A DNA stretch of 64,000 bases from an uncultured Prevotellaceae bacterium (GCA_902786665.1 CADADN010000001.1:62001-126000), one strand, 5' to 3'. Positions 34,410 through 43,583 are shown, counted from the first letter of the stretch. Notes: generated from the sequence alone by a model not told the origin. Program-made: numbers and translations.

Positions 34410-35033
34410 ATGACAGAAACCAGTAATACCCAGGAAAAATTGAAGGAGATCAAGCGCTCTTTCAGGTTGTTGATGAATGGCGAGGCATCCAAATCGATGC
34501 GGGAGAAAGGGCTCGACTATCATTTGAACTGGGGCGTTGCCTTCACCGACCTCAAGCAGATGGCACAGGAATATGGCAAGGATTATTCGCTTGCCGTGGA
34601 GTTGTGGAAAGAGAACATCCGCGAGTGCAAGATCCTGGCTACGCTCATGATGCCCTGTGAGGAGATGGCTCCCGATTTGGCCGAGTTGTGGATGGAGCAG
34701 ACCACAACACAGGAAATGGCCGAGATGCTAGCCTTCAACCTGTTCCAACATCTTGATTTCGCTCCTATACTTGCCTTTCAGTGGATTTCCCATCCCTCAC
34801 CATATTATCAGATTTGTGGATACTTGACCCTGTCGAGGAGAATAGCGAGAGACGGCGCTCCCGACGACCGGGGCTTGTGCGAACTTGTCGACCAGGCACA
34901 CACGGCACTCGCCGATGATTCTGTAGCCGTCAGACATGCCGCCTACAACTGTCTGCAACGATTGGCCGACTTGGGAGATGAATATGCAAAGATGGTCAAT
35001 TCTGCCTTGAAAGGCACTGGTATAGCGTTTTAA
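34410..35033 (+). CDS. AlkD-like HEAT-repeat protein (putative DNA alkylation repair)
   Basis: ATG 34410 (MTETSNTQ) is preferred over a GTG at 34383 that overlaps the DPP III stop; the product is 207 residues. It is almost all helical with HEAT-like units: LDYHLNWGVAFTDLKQMAQEY, ECKILATLMM, MAEMLAFNLFQHLDFAPILAF, AVRHAAYNCLQRLADLG. AlkD relatives remove positively charged alkylated bases by wrapping DNA in such repeats. I cannot point to a certain catalytic residue, so repair activity is inferred. Third gene of the AraC/DPP III unit, ending before a strong hairpin. Confidence 0.65.
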   Translation: MTETSNTQEKLKEIKRSFRLLMNGEASKSMREKGLDYHLNWGVAFTDLKQMAQEYGKDYSLAVELWKENIRECKILATLMMPCEEMAPDLAELWMEQTTTQEMAEMLAFNLFQHLDFAPILAFQWISHPSPYYQICGYLTLSRRIARDGAPDDRGLCELVDQAHTALADDSVAVRHAAYNCLQRLADLGDEYAKMVNSALKGTGIAF

Positions 35034-35072
35034 GCCTGGGACCGTAGCGGATATCCGAGGAAATTCCTTCGG

Positions 35073-35123
35073 TTGGGGGGAGGATAAAGAAAAATACAGC
35101 ATTTCTCTTTGTCCTCCCCCCAA
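35073..35123. terminator. 18-bp stem hairpin between the AlkD-like gene and the Fur-family promoter
   Basis: 35073-35090 (TTGGGGGGAGGATAAAGA) pairs with 35106-35123 over all 18 positions with one G-U wobble, loop 15 bases. It is the strongest stem noticed in the window. It is followed by TTTGTATTACC rather than a pure T run. Its right arm contains the -33 TTTG (35108-35111) of the next promoter, so it may act as terminator, operator or both. Confidence 0.75.
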
Positions 35124-35138
35124 TTTGTATTACCTTTG
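35108..35138 (+). promoter_or_regulatory. Promoter of the Fur-family gene and purA
   Basis: TTTG (35108-35111), 19 bases, then TACCTTTG (35131-35138): both elements fit the Bacteroidetes consensus. The -33 lies within the right arm of the 18-bp hairpin. The gene starts 36 bases downstream. Confidence 0.7.
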
Positions 35139-35173
35139 CAAGTGATTTTGACGATAAGCGACAAGCGGCACTC

Positions 35174-35665
35174 ATGGATGAGAACATCTTAGTCAAGGTA
35201 AAACAGACACTGGCCAATTATTTGGAGGAAAACCATTTCAGGAAGACACCTGAGCGGTTTGCCATTCTTGAGGCTGTATATAAGATGAATGGGCATTTTA
35301 CCTTGGAGGAATTGGGAGCGAGGATGGAGCAAGACAACTTCAGGGTGAGCCGTGCGACCCTCTATAATGCCATCAACCTGTTCCTCAAGTTGAGAATCGT
35401 TGTCAGGCATAATTTCCAGCAAGGCACCAAATATGAGGCCAGTTTCCATAACGACAACCATTGCCATCAGATATGCACCATCTGCGGCAAGGTGGATGAG
35501 GTGCCCACTGCCCATTTCATTGATGCCGTGAGTTCCATCAAGTTGAAACGCTTCCATCAGATGGGCTTTTCGCTATATATCTATGGCATATGCAGCAAAT
35601 GCCAGGCCAAGATAACAAGAAAGAAGACCAAAACAAACAAACCAAGAAATATTTCTAAGAAATGA
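35174..35665 (+). CDS. Fur-family metal- or peroxide-responsive regulator
   Basis: A 163-residue DNA-binding protein. The N-terminal winged helix is visible in RKTPERFAILEAVYKMNGHFTLEEL and FRVSRATLYNAINLF. The C-terminal dimer domain has the metal-binding HNDNHCHQICTICGKVDE and the second cysteine pair CSKCQ. These fit Fur, PerR or Zur; I cannot tell which. It overlaps purA by four bases (ATGA), so regulator and purine enzyme are made together. A lysine-rich tail follows the last cysteine pair. Confidence 0.88.
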   Translation: MDENILVKVKQTLANYLEENHFRKTPERFAILEAVYKMNGHFTLEELGARMEQDNFRVSRATLYNAINLFLKLRIVVRHNFQQGTKYEASFHNDNHCHQICTICGKVDEVPTAHFIDAVSSIKLKRFHQMGFSLYIYGICSKCQAKITRKKTKTNKPRNISKK

Positions 35666-36936
35666 ACAATGGCAAAGTAGACGTCCTCCTCGGATTGCAA
35701 TGGGGTGACGAAGGCAAAGGAAAAGTAGTCGATGTGATGACACCACAATACGATGTCATCGCACGCTTCCAGGGTGGTCCCAATGCTGGGCATACCCTGG
35801 AGTTCGAAGGAGAGAAATACGTTTTGAGAAGCATTCCTTCGGGCATTTTTCAAGGTGGTAAGGTCAATATCATCGGAAACGGTGTGGTTTTAGCCCCCGA
35901 TTTGTTTATGGACGAGGCCAAGGATTTGGAGAAGAGTGGCCATCCCCTGAAAAACAGACTCCATATATCAAAGAAAGCCCATCTCATCATGCCCACCCAT
36001 CGTCTGCTCGATGCCGCTCTTGAGGCAGCAAAGGGCAAAAGCAAGGTGGGTACCACAGGCAAGGGCATCGGTCCGACCTATACCGACAAGATTTCGCGTA
36101 ACGGCTTGCGTGTAGGCGATATTTTCGACCATTTCGAGGAGAAATATGCTGCCCACAAGGCTCGCCACGAAGCCACACTCAAGTCGCTTGGCTTTGTCGA
36201 TTACGATATCACGGATGTCGAGAAGAAGTGGATGGAGGGTATCGAGTATATCAAACAATTCCAGATTGTGGATAGCGAGCACGAAATCAACAACCTGCTC
36301 AAGCAAGGCAAGACCATCTTGTGCGAAGGTGCGCAGGGCACCATGCTGGATGTCGATTTCGGCAGTTATCCTTTCGTCACGTCATCCAATACCATTTGTG
36401 CGGGAGCATGTACGGGCCTTGGCATCGGGCCTAACAAAATAGGCGAGGTGTATGGCATTATGAAAGCCTATTGCACCAGAGTCGGAGCCGGACCGTTCCC
36501 CACCGAACTCTTCGACGAGACAGGCGCCCTCATCCGCCAATTGGGCCATGAGTATGGGGCCGTGACAGGTCGTGAGCGCCGTTGTGGATGGATCGACCTG
36601 GTGGCCCTGAGATACTCGATTATGGTGAATGGTGTCACTCAACTCATTATGATGAAGAGCGACGTGCTCGATGGGTTCGACACCATCAAGGCATGTGTGG
36701 CCTATAAACAAGACGGAAAGGAAATCGACTATTTCCCATACGATATAGAGAAGGGCATCGAACCTGTATACGTGGAACTGCCAGGCTGGAAGACCGACAT
36801 GACGAAGATTTGCAGCGAGTCGGAATTCCCGGAGCAATTCAAGCAATATGTGGCTTTCCTGGAACAGCAACTCGACACGCCTATTAAAATCATCTCGGTA
36901 GGCCCCGACCGTGAACAAACCATAGTGAGACAATAA
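35662..36936 (+). CDS. purA: Adenylosuccinate synthetase
   Basis: Makes adenylosuccinate from IMP, aspartate and GTP, the first step towards AMP. The 424-residue protein has the N-terminal [14 protein letters not shown] with the catalytic aspartate at about 16, [49 protein letters not shown] and [12 protein letters not shown]. Complete and typical. It overlaps the Fur-family gene by four bases and precedes hisS by two. Confidence 0.97.
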   Translation: MNNGKVDVLLGLQWGDEGKGKVVDVMTPQYDVIARFQGGPNAGHTLEFEGEKYVLRSIPSGIFQGGKVNIIGNGVVLAPDLFMDEAKDLEKSGHPLKNRLHISKKAHLIMPTHRLLDAALEAAKGKSKVGTTGKGIGPTYTDKISRNGLRVGDIFDHFEEKYAAHKARHEATLKSLGFVDYDITDVEKKWMEGIEYIKQFQIVDSEHEINNLLKQGKTILCEGAQGTMLDVDFGSYPFVTSSNTICAGACTGLGIGPNKIGEVYGIMKAYCTRVGAGPFPTELFDETGALIRQLGHEYGAVTGRERRCGWIDLVALRYSIMVNGVTQLIMMKSDVLDGFDTIKACVAYKQDGKEIDYFPYDIEKGIEPVYVELPGWKTDMTKICSESEFPEQFKQYVAFLEQQLDTPIKIISVGPDREQTIVRQ

Positions 36937-36938
36937 TC

Positions 36939-38303
36939 ATGGCACAAAAACCAAGTATACCCAAAGGCACGCGCGACTTCACGCCTGCCGAAATGGCCAA
37001 GCGCAACTATATCTTCAACACGATCCGTGAGGTGTTCGCCCTCTATGGTTTCCAACAGATAGAGACTCCCGCGCTTGAGCAAATGCAAACCCTGATGGGA
37101 AAATATGGTGAGGAAGGCGACAAATTGCTCTTCAAGATCCTTAATTCCGGCGATTATCTGGCCAAAGTGAAACCCGAGGATTTGCAAGACCCACAACTCC
37201 TGCCATTGGCAGCCAGAATGTGCGAGAAAGGACTGCGCTACGACCTGACCGTTCCGTTCGCTCGGTTCGTCGTCATGCATCGCGACCAACTGCAACTGCC
37301 TTTCAAGCGCTATCAGATACAACCCGTGTGGCGAGCCGACCGTCCTCAGAAAGGCCGCTATAGGGAATTCTATCAATGCGATGCCGACATCGTAGGCAGC
37401 GACTCCTTGCTCAACGAGGTAGAACTGATGCAGATTGTCGACACGGTATTCGCCCGTCTGGGCATCAGGGTGGCCATCAAAATCAATAACCGTAAAATCC
37501 TCAGCGGCATAGCCGAGGTGATAGGCGAGGCCGACAAGATTGTCGACATCACCGTGGCCATTGACAAGTTGGAGAAAATAGGTATCGACAACGTGAATGC
37601 CGAACTGGCTGCCAACGGTGTCGGTAGCGAGGCCATTGAGAAACTTCAGCCTATACTTCGTCTCTCTGGTGGCAACAACGAGAAGCTGGACGACATCTCG
37701 AAGGTGCTTGCTCAGTCGGAAGTGGGGATGAAGGGCGTGGAGGAAACTCGCGTGATCCTCAACACGCTGGCCAACTGCCAACTGGCCAATGTCGTGGAAT
37801 TCGACCTTACGCTGGCACGTGGACTGAACTATTATACTGGTGCCATTTTTGAGGTAAAGGCGCTCGATACGCCTATGGGTAGCATCACAGGCGGTGGACG
37901 GTACGACAACCTCACCGGTATCTTTGGCATGCCCGGACTGAGCGGCGTGGGCATCTCTTTTGGAGCAGACAGGATTTTCGACGTGCTCAACACGCTCGAC
38001 CTTTACCCCAAAGACGCCATGGAGACCACGCAACTGCTCTTTGTCAACTTCGGTGAGAAAGAGACTGCCTATTGCTTGCCAATGGCAGCGAAATGTCGTG
38101 AGGCAGGCATCAGGTGCGAGGTGTTCCCCGACAAAGCCAAGATGAAGAAGCAAATGTCGTATGCCAATGCCAAGGCGATTCCGTTCGTGGCACTGGCTGG
38201 TGACAACGAGATGGCAGAAGGGAAAATCACCCTGAAGGACATGAACTCTGGCGAACAGCAAATGGTTGACCCACAACAACTCATCCAACTCGTAAGGAAA
38301 TAG
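36939..38303 (+). CDS. hisS: Histidyl-tRNA synthetase
   Basis: Charges tRNA-His. The 454-residue class II synthetase begins [12 protein letters not shown], with motif 1 in [16 protein letters not shown], motif 2 in YRQ-type sequence [22 protein letters not shown], and the histidine-binding [15 protein letters not shown]. Motif 3 lies near GGGRYDNL and [16 protein letters not shown]-terminal anticodon-binding domain completes it. It follows purA by two bases on the same strand. Confidence 0.97.
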   Translation: MAQKPSIPKGTRDFTPAEMAKRNYIFNTIREVFALYGFQQIETPALEQMQTLMGKYGEEGDKLLFKILNSGDYLAKVKPEDLQDPQLLPLAARMCEKGLRYDLTVPFARFVVMHRDQLQLPFKRYQIQPVWRADRPQKGRYREFYQCDADIVGSDSLLNEVELMQIVDTVFARLGIRVAIKINNRKILSGIAEVIGEADKIVDITVAIDKLEKIGIDNVNAELAANGVGSEAIEKLQPILRLSGGNNEKLDDISKVLAQSEVGMKGVEETRVILNTLANCQLANVVEFDLTLARGLNYYTGAIFEVKALDTPMGSITGGGRYDNLTGIFGMPGLSGVGISFGADRIFDVLNTLDLYPKDAMETTQLLFVNFGEKETAYCLPMAAKCREAGIRCEVFPDKAKMKKQMSYANAKAIPFVALAGDNEMAEGKITLKDMNSGEQQMVDPQQLIQLVRK

Positions 38304-38331
38304 ACCGCTCATCTTGTAAAAAACCCCGACT

Positions 38332-39330
38332 ATGAAGCGTTTTCTCGTTATGCTCCTCTCCTTGCTGGTGCTGGTATCGCTTACTTCAGGCCGCAAACAA
38401 GTCACGGTGTTCATGATAGGCGACTCCACAATGGCCAACAAGTCGTACGACAACTCCAAGCCCGAAAGAGGGTGGGGGATGGCACTGCAAGGATTCTTCA
38501 CCGACAATGTCGTGGTCGACAATCATGCCGTGAATGGCAGGTCGTCGAAGAGTTTTATCGACGAGGGCCGATGGCAGGTGGTGCTCGATAAAATCAAGCC
38601 AGGTGATTATGTCATCATTCAGTTTGGCCATAACGATGAGAAGCCGCAGGCCGACCGGCACACCGACCCTGGTTCCACTTTCGATGCTAACCTGAGAAGG
38701 TTTGTGGAGGAAACACGGGCCCGGGGTGGCCACCCCATTCTCATGAACAGCGTGGTGAGACGGAATTTCCAGCAGGTGGTTCCCCAGAATGATGACGATG
38801 AGAAACTGCGCGAGACGGTTTATACCGGAAAGAAGGCTGAGGAGGGCTCGGTGCTGGTAGATACTCATGGCGACTACATCATCGCTCCGCGGAATGTGGC
38901 TGTAGCTACCGCCACGCCATTCGTTGATGCCAACAAGGTTACTCACGACCTTGAGCAATCGCTCGGTCCAGAGGAGTCGAAACGCCTTCACATGTGGTTC
39001 AAACCCGGTGAGAACCCTTCTCTCCCCAAAGGACGTGAGGACAATACGCATTACTGCGTTTATGGCGCCCATGTGGTGGCAGGCTTGTTGGTCGACGAGA
39101 TTGGCAAAGTGGCACCTTCACTGAAGAAGTACATCCGCCATTACGACTATATCGTGGCTGCCGACGGCAAGGGCAACTACATGGACTTGCAGCAAGCCGT
39201 AGACGTTGTTCCTATGGGTAAGAAGACCGTGGTGAGGATTCTCAATGGAGAATGGCAATATCCATCAATTCCAAAAGGAAAGAGAATCAAGTTCTCTGTC
39301 TCAGAGCATGCAAAACTGAAAAAGAGATGA
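38332..39330 (+). CDS. CE12-type rhamnogalacturonan acetylesterase with a truncated pectinesterase-like tail
   Basis: Secreted SGNH/GDSL esterase that removes acetyl groups from pectin. The 332-residue protein has a signal peptide, then block I FMIGDSTMAN (nucleophile serine), NGRSSKSF, block III IIQFGHNDEK and block V EDNTHYCVYGA with the catalytic Asp/His pair. From about residue 270, YDYIVAADGKGNYMDLQQAV, VVPMGKKTVVRILNGEW and then a basic end look like the first ~55 residues of a CE8 pectin methylesterase domain, which then stops. Full CE12-CE8 fusions would be roughly twice as long. It lies 28 bases after hisS and ends at a hairpin. Confidence 0.8.
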   Translation: MKRFLVMLLSLLVLVSLTSGRKQVTVFMIGDSTMANKSYDNSKPERGWGMALQGFFTDNVVVDNHAVNGRSSKSFIDEGRWQVVLDKIKPGDYVIIQFGHNDEKPQADRHTDPGSTFDANLRRFVEETRARGGHPILMNSVVRRNFQQVVPQNDDDEKLRETVYTGKKAEEGSVLVDTHGDYIIAPRNVAVATATPFVDANKVTHDLEQSLGPEESKRLHMWFKPGENPSLPKGREDNTHYCVYGAHVVAGLLVDEIGKVAPSLKKYIRHYDYIVAADGKGNYMDLQQAVDVVPMGKKTVVRILNGEWQYPSIPKGKRIKFSVSEHAKLKKR

Positions 39331-39350
39331 TTCTTTAAAACATATGATAT

Positions 39351-39383
39351 GACGAAGGGCAGCCCGAGTGGCTGCCCTTCGTC
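39351..39383. terminator. Perfect 14-bp hairpin between convergent genes
   Basis: GACGAAGGGCAGCC (39351-39364) pairs exactly with 39370-39383, loop 5 bases. It sits between the esterase (plus) and carB (minus) stop codons. Neither side has a convincing T run, so termination may rely on the stem alone or on Rho. Confidence 0.65.
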
Positions 39384-39419
39384 ATTATCTGTGTCATTCA
39401 GACCTCTTTGAATCGGTCT

Positions 39420-42400
39420 TTATGAGTTATACTCTTGCCAACTCTTGATTTGAATGTCTTTCTCGTCGAGTGAGCAGAAAGCCATGATGAACGCCTTGGC
39501 CAAACGCACGTTGGTCATCAACGGGATATTGTGGTCGATGGCGGCACGACGGATACGATATCCGTTGGTCAATTCGCGCTTGGTATGGTTTTTGGGGACA
39601 TTGATAATCAGACCGAAACGATGTGCGGCTATCATATCCATCACGTTGTTCTCGCCTTCCTCGTCGGGCCATGCCACGGTCTGGGCCTCTATGCCATTGT
39701 CGTTCAAGAACTTGGCGGTACCGGCCGTGCCATAGATGACGAATCCGTTGCGGGAGAGCTGACGGGCAGGCTCAAGCAGGTCGACCTTGCCTTTCGCACC
39801 ACCACTGCTCATCAGGATGGCAGCATGGTCGGCTTTGTTGGGCAGGCGGTAACCTGTTGCGATAAGGGCATTGAGCAAGGCCTCTTCCATCGAGTCGCCC
39901 AGGCATCCCACCTCACCAGTCGACGACATGTCCACACCGAGTACTGGATCGGCGTTCTGCAGTCGTGCGAAGGAGAACTGGCTGGCCTTCACTCCGATGC
40001 GGTCGATGTCAAACTCCGATTTGTCGGGACGGTTGTAAGGTACGTCGAGCATAATCTTCGTGGCGGTCTCGATGAAATTGCGCTTCAGTATCTTCGACAC
40101 AAACGGGAACGAGCGGGATGCACGCAGGTTGCACTCTATCACCTTCACCTCACGGTTCTTGGCAAGGAATTGGATGTTGAACGGACCACTGATGTTAAGT
40201 TCCTTGGCTATCTTGCGGGAAATCTTCTTGATCTGCCTGATGGTCGAGAAATAGATATGCTGTGCGGGGAAAACCATAGTGGCATCGCCAGAGTGCACAC
40301 CAGCATATTCGATGTGCTCGCTGATGGCATATTCCACCACCTCGCCTTTGTCGGCCACGGCATCAAACTCAATCTCCTTGGTGTCTTGCATGAACTGGCT
40401 CACAACCACCGGATACTCTTTCGACACCTCGGTGGCCTTCTCCAAGAAGCGATGCAATTCCTCGTCGTCATAGCATACGTTCATGGCTGCACCACTGAGC
40501 ACATACGATGGCCTTACGAGAACAGGATATCCCACTTCGTTCACAAACTGCTTGATGTCTTCGAACGAGGTCAGTGCACGCCAGGCTGGTTGGTCGACGC
40601 CCAATTTGTCGAGCATGGCCGAGAACTTGTCGCGGTTCTCTGCACGGTCGATGTCGACAGGACTCGTTCCCAGCACGGGCACACCGCGGCGGTGCAGTTT
40701 CATGGCCAGGTTGTTGGGTATCTGTCCACCCACGCTCACAATCACACCGCGGGGCTGTTCCAACTCAATCACGTCGAGCACACGCTCAAGCGACAGTTCG
40801 TCGAAATACAGACGGTCGCACATGTCGTAGTCGGTCGATACGGTCTCAGGATTGTAATTGATCATAATCGACTTGTATCCCAGTTTGCGGGCGGTGTTGA
40901 TGGCATTCACAGAGCACCAGTCGAACTCCACGCTCGAACCGATGCGGTAGGCACCACTACCCAAAACCACCACGGATTTCTCGTTCTTGTAGTACGGGAT
41001 GTCGTGAACCGGTGGGGTGTTATAAGTAAAGTAGAGGTAGTTGGTGAGTTCGGGATGCTCGCTGGCCACTGTGTTGATGCGCTTCACGGCCGGAACGACG
41101 CCTCTCGACTGTCTGAATCGTCTCACTTCCAGGTTCTCCTTCTCCATATTGCCGCTCTTTGGCTTCAATACGAAGCGGGCTATCTGGAAGTCGCTGAAAC
41201 CAGCGGCCTTCACTTCTTTCAGGAACTCGTCGCTCAGGTCCTCAAGTTTGTTGTACTTGAGCAGTTCTTTCTTCAAGTCTACGATATGTTTGAGGCGCTC
41301 GATGAACCACTTGTCGATTTTGGTCAGCTGCTCGATGCGCTCTACGGTGTATCCCTCCTCCAGAGCCTGGGCGATGGCGAAGATACGCAGGTCGGTAGGA
41401 TTCTCCAAAGAGTCGTCTAGGTTCTCAAAGCGTGTGTGGTCGTTGCCCACGAACCCGTGCATGCCCTGACCAATCATTCGAAGGCCTTTCTGAATCATCT
41501 CCTCAAAGGTGCGGCCGATACTCATGATTTCGCCCACCGACTTCATCGAAGATCCGATCAGACGGCTCACACCGGCAAATTTGGTAAGGTCCCAACGTGG
41601 AATCTTGCAAATCATATAGTCGAGACTTGGTGCCACGTAGGCAGAGTTGGTGGTGCCCATCTCGCCAATCTGGTCGAGTGTATAGCCCAATGCAATCTTC
41701 GCTGCGACAAAGGCCAGAGGATATCCTGTGGCTTTCGAAGCGAGAGCCGAAGAACGTGAGAGTCGGGCATTGATCTCAATGATACGGTAGTCATTGGTCT
41801 CGGCATTGAAGGCAAACTGGATATTGCACTCACCCACAATGTTCAGGTGTTTCACACATTTCACCGAAAGGTCCTGAAGCATCTTCACTTGTTCGTCGGT
41901 CAAGGAGCAGGTAGGAGCCACAACGATCGACTCGCCGGTGTGGATACCCAGTGGGTCGAAGTTCTCCATCGAGGCCACGGTGAAGCAGCGGTCGTTGGCG
42001 TCGCGAATGACCTCGAACTCTATTTCCTTCCATCCCTTCAGACTTTCTTCAACGAGAATCTGGGGAGCAAAGGTGAATGCGCTCTCAGCCAACTCCACAA
42101 ATCCTTTCTCATCATTGCAAAGGCCTGAACCAAGACCGCCAAGGGCGTAGGCCGAGCGGATCATGATAGGGAATCCAATCTCTCGGGCTGCCGCCAAAGC
42201 ATCATCCATGTTCTCTACTGCATGGCTGACAGGGGTTTTCAGTCCAGCCTCGTCCAGTTTCTTCACAAAACGGTCGCGGTCTTCTGTGTTCATAATGGCT
42301 TCCACGCTGGTACCCAGCACCTGAACTCCATATTCCTTCAAAGTGCCGTTCAAGTAGAGTTCCGTTCCGCAGTTCAAGGCTGTCTGTCCACCAAATGCCA

Positions 42401-42653
42401 ATAAAATCCCGTCAGGACGCTCTTTCTTGATGATTTCTGTAACGAAGTGCGTAGTGACGGGTTGAAAATAGACTTTGTCGGCGATGCCTTCACTGGTCTG
42501 GATAGTGGCGATGTTGGGGTTGACTAGGATACTGGAGATTCCTTCTTCGCGTAGCGCTTTCAACGCTTGTGAACCCGAATAGTCGAATTCTCCGGCCTGT
42601 CCAATCTTCAAGGCCCCACTTCCTAACACAATAACCTTTGACAGTTTTTTCAT
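39420..42653 (-). CDS. carB: Carbamoyl-phosphate synthase, large subunit
   Basis: Makes carbamoyl phosphate for pyrimidine and arginine synthesis. ATG 42653 (MKKLSKVIVLGSG) gives 1077 residues; an upstream in-frame codon at 42716 lies before the -7 box. Two ATP-grasp halves are evident: VLGSGALKIGQAGEFDYSG with IMIRSAYALGGLGSG in the first, and VLGSGAYRIGSSVEFDWC with VLVRPSYVLSGAAMNV in the second. The C-terminal MGS-like allosteric domain starts near HAAILMSSGGAKGKVDLL. The small subunit carA is not in this window. Single-gene unit. Confidence 0.97.
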   Translation of the reverse strand: MKKLSKVIVLGSGALKIGQAGEFDYSGSQALKALREEGISSILVNPNIATIQTSEGIADKVYFQPVTTHFVTEIIKKERPDGILLAFGGQTALNCGTELYLNGTLKEYGVQVLGTSVEAIMNTEDRDRFVKKLDEAGLKTPVSHAVENMDDALAAAREIGFPIMIRSAYALGGLGSGLCNDEKGFVELAESAFTFAPQILVEESLKGWKEIEFEVIRDANDRCFTVASMENFDPLGIHTGESIVVAPTCSLTDEQVKMLQDLSVKCVKHLNIVGECNIQFAFNAETNDYRIIEINARLSRSSALASKATGYPLAFVAAKIALGYTLDQIGEMGTTNSAYVAPSLDYMICKIPRWDLTKFAGVSRLIGSSMKSVGEIMSIGRTFEEMIQKGLRMIGQGMHGFVGNDHTRFENLDDSLENPTDLRIFAIAQALEEGYTVERIEQLTKIDKWFIERLKHIVDLKKELLKYNKLEDLSDEFLKEVKAAGFSDFQIARFVLKPKSGNMEKENLEVRRFRQSRGVVPAVKRINTVASEHPELTNYLYFTYNTPPVHDIPYYKNEKSVVVLGSGAYRIGSSVEFDWCSVNAINTARKLGYKSIMINYNPETVSTDYDMCDRLYFDELSLERVLDVIELEQPRGVIVSVGGQIPNNLAMKLHRRGVPVLGTSPVDIDRAENRDKFSAMLDKLGVDQPAWRALTSFEDIKQFVNEVGYPVLVRPSYVLSGAAMNVCYDDEELHRFLEKATEVSKEYPVVVSQFMQDTKEIEFDAVADKGEVVEYAISEHIEYAGVHSGDATMVFPAQHIYFSTIRQIKKISRKIAKELNISGPFNIQFLAKNREVKVIECNLRASRSFPFVSKILKRNFIETATKIMLDVPYNRPDKSEFDIDRIGVKASQFSFARLQNADPVLGVDMSSTGEVGCLGDSMEEALLNALIATGYRLPNKADHAAILMSSGGAKGKVDLLEPARQLSRNGFVIYGTAGTAKFLNDNGIEAQTVAWPDEEGENNVMDMIAAHRFGLIINVPKNHTKRELTNGYRIRRAAIDHNIPLMTNVRLAKAFIMAFCSLDEKDIQIKSWQEYNS

Positions 42654-42694
42654 AACTTTACGATGAATGTTTAATGATTGCTTTAAATCGCGTG

Positions 42695-42702
42695 CAAAAT
42701 TA
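42695..42702 (-). promoter_or_regulatory. -7 box of carB
   Basis: The minus strand reads TAATTTTG, 42 bases before ATG 42653. It excludes the longer frame that starts at 42716. Confidence 0.6.
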
Positions 42703-42932
42703 CACAAAAATCCCAATAGAAAAAACAGATTGTCGCTTTTTTATATCTTTTAATATTGAATATCCGTTTTTCTTTCAAAAAATAGTCAATTTGTAGCATG
42801 AAAACCATAATGTGACATAGATATGAGAAAAGAAACCATGATGTGTAAATAAAAAGAGGTCGAAAAGGAAGGAAAAGTCGACGAAAGCAAAAATAGCAGT
42901 CTGATTTTCTTGTTTGGTAATTTGTTTTTATT

Positions 42933-42940
42933 TATATTTG
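42933..42940 (+). promoter_or_regulatory. -7 box of the rubrerythrin gene
   Basis: TATATTTG, 52 bases before ATG 42992. TTTG at 42913-42916 is 16 bases upstream, shorter than the usual spacing. It places the upstream in-frame start at 42914 within the promoter. Confidence 0.55.
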
Positions 42941-42991
42941 CAAAAACAATTGAGAATAATATTCACTAACCTTACAAAACACCAAACATTT

Positions 42992-43549
42992 ATGAAGAAA
43001 AAATTTATTTGCACCGTATGTGGTTACATTCACGAGGGCACAGAGGCTCCCGAGAGATGCCCAATCTGTAAAGCTCCTGCATCAAAGTTCAATGAGGTCG
43101 TAGAGGGCGAGGAACAGCCATTCGCTACCGTTCACGAACTGGGTGCCGCCCGCAAAGAGGGTGCCGACGAGGAGATGATCAAAGACTTGCTCAACCATTT
43201 CAATGGCGAGTGTGGCGAGGTAGGCATGTATCTGGCCATGAGCCGTCAGGCCGACCGTGAGGGTTATCCCGAGGTGGCTGAGGCTTTCAAGCGCTATGCG
43301 TTCGAGGAGGCAGAGCACGCATCCAAATTCGCAGAACTGCTGGGCGACGTGCTTGGCGACACCAAGAGCAACCTTGAGGCCCGCATAGCAGCAGAGCGTG
43401 GTGCCTGTGAAGACAAGTTCCGCATTGCCCGCAATGCCAAGAAGGCCAACATGGATGCCACCCACGACACTGTCCACGAGATGGCTAAAGACGAGGCTCG
43501 TCACTGCGCTGGCTTCGAGGGACTCTACAAGCGCCTTTTTAAGAAATAG
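42992..43549 (+). CDS. Rubrerythrin with N-terminal rubredoxin domain (reverse type)
   Basis: Reduces hydrogen peroxide in anaerobes. ATG 42992 gives 185 residues. A rubredoxin-like iron site comes first (C7, C10, C23, C26 in CTVCGY and CPICKAP), followed by a ferritin-like di-iron bundle with the helix motifs [23 protein letters not shown] and [10 protein letters not shown]. Classical rubrerythrins carry the rubredoxin domain at the C-terminus, so this is the reversed order. It is a single-gene unit ending at a strong terminator. Oxidative-stress control is likely from the family; the operator is not identified. Confidence 0.92.
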   Translation: MKKKFICTVCGYIHEGTEAPERCPICKAPASKFNEVVEGEEQPFATVHELGAARKEGADEEMIKDLLNHFNGECGEVGMYLAMSRQADREGYPEVAEAFKRYAFEEAEHASKFAELLGDVLGDTKSNLEARIAAERGACEDKFRIARNAKKANMDATHDTVHEMAKDEARHCAGFEGLYKRLFKK

Positions 43550-43583
43550 TCGATAGCCGTTATCAGCAACTATCGCTTACATA

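Larger units (their letters stand above)
42654..42991. other. Divergent regulatory region between carB and rubrerythrin
   Basis: About 340 A/T-rich bases with no protein-like frame. It holds the carB -7 box (42695-42702), the rubrerythrin -7 box (42933-42940) and an imperfect direct repeat (GAAAACCATAATGTGA near 42800, GAAACCATGATGTGTA near 42832). I see no tRNA, riboswitch or terminator-like structure. Confidence 0.6.

Noticed and set aside
35048..35057. 10-bp palindrome CGGATATCCG as a possible operator
   Set aside because: It lies upstream of the 18-bp hairpin, far from the -33/-7 elements, and a palindrome of this length is expected by chance in 64 kb.
36729..38522. 597-codon open frame on the minus strand across hisS and the end of purA
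   Set aside because: It mirrors two certain genes. Its translation is rich in His, Val and Leu without any family motif, as expected from reading biased codons in reverse.
39531..41420. 629-codon open frame on the plus strand opposite carB
   Set aside because: Antisense shadow of a certain ATP-grasp enzyme. It has no start signals, no motifs and a His/Gln/Val-rich composition.
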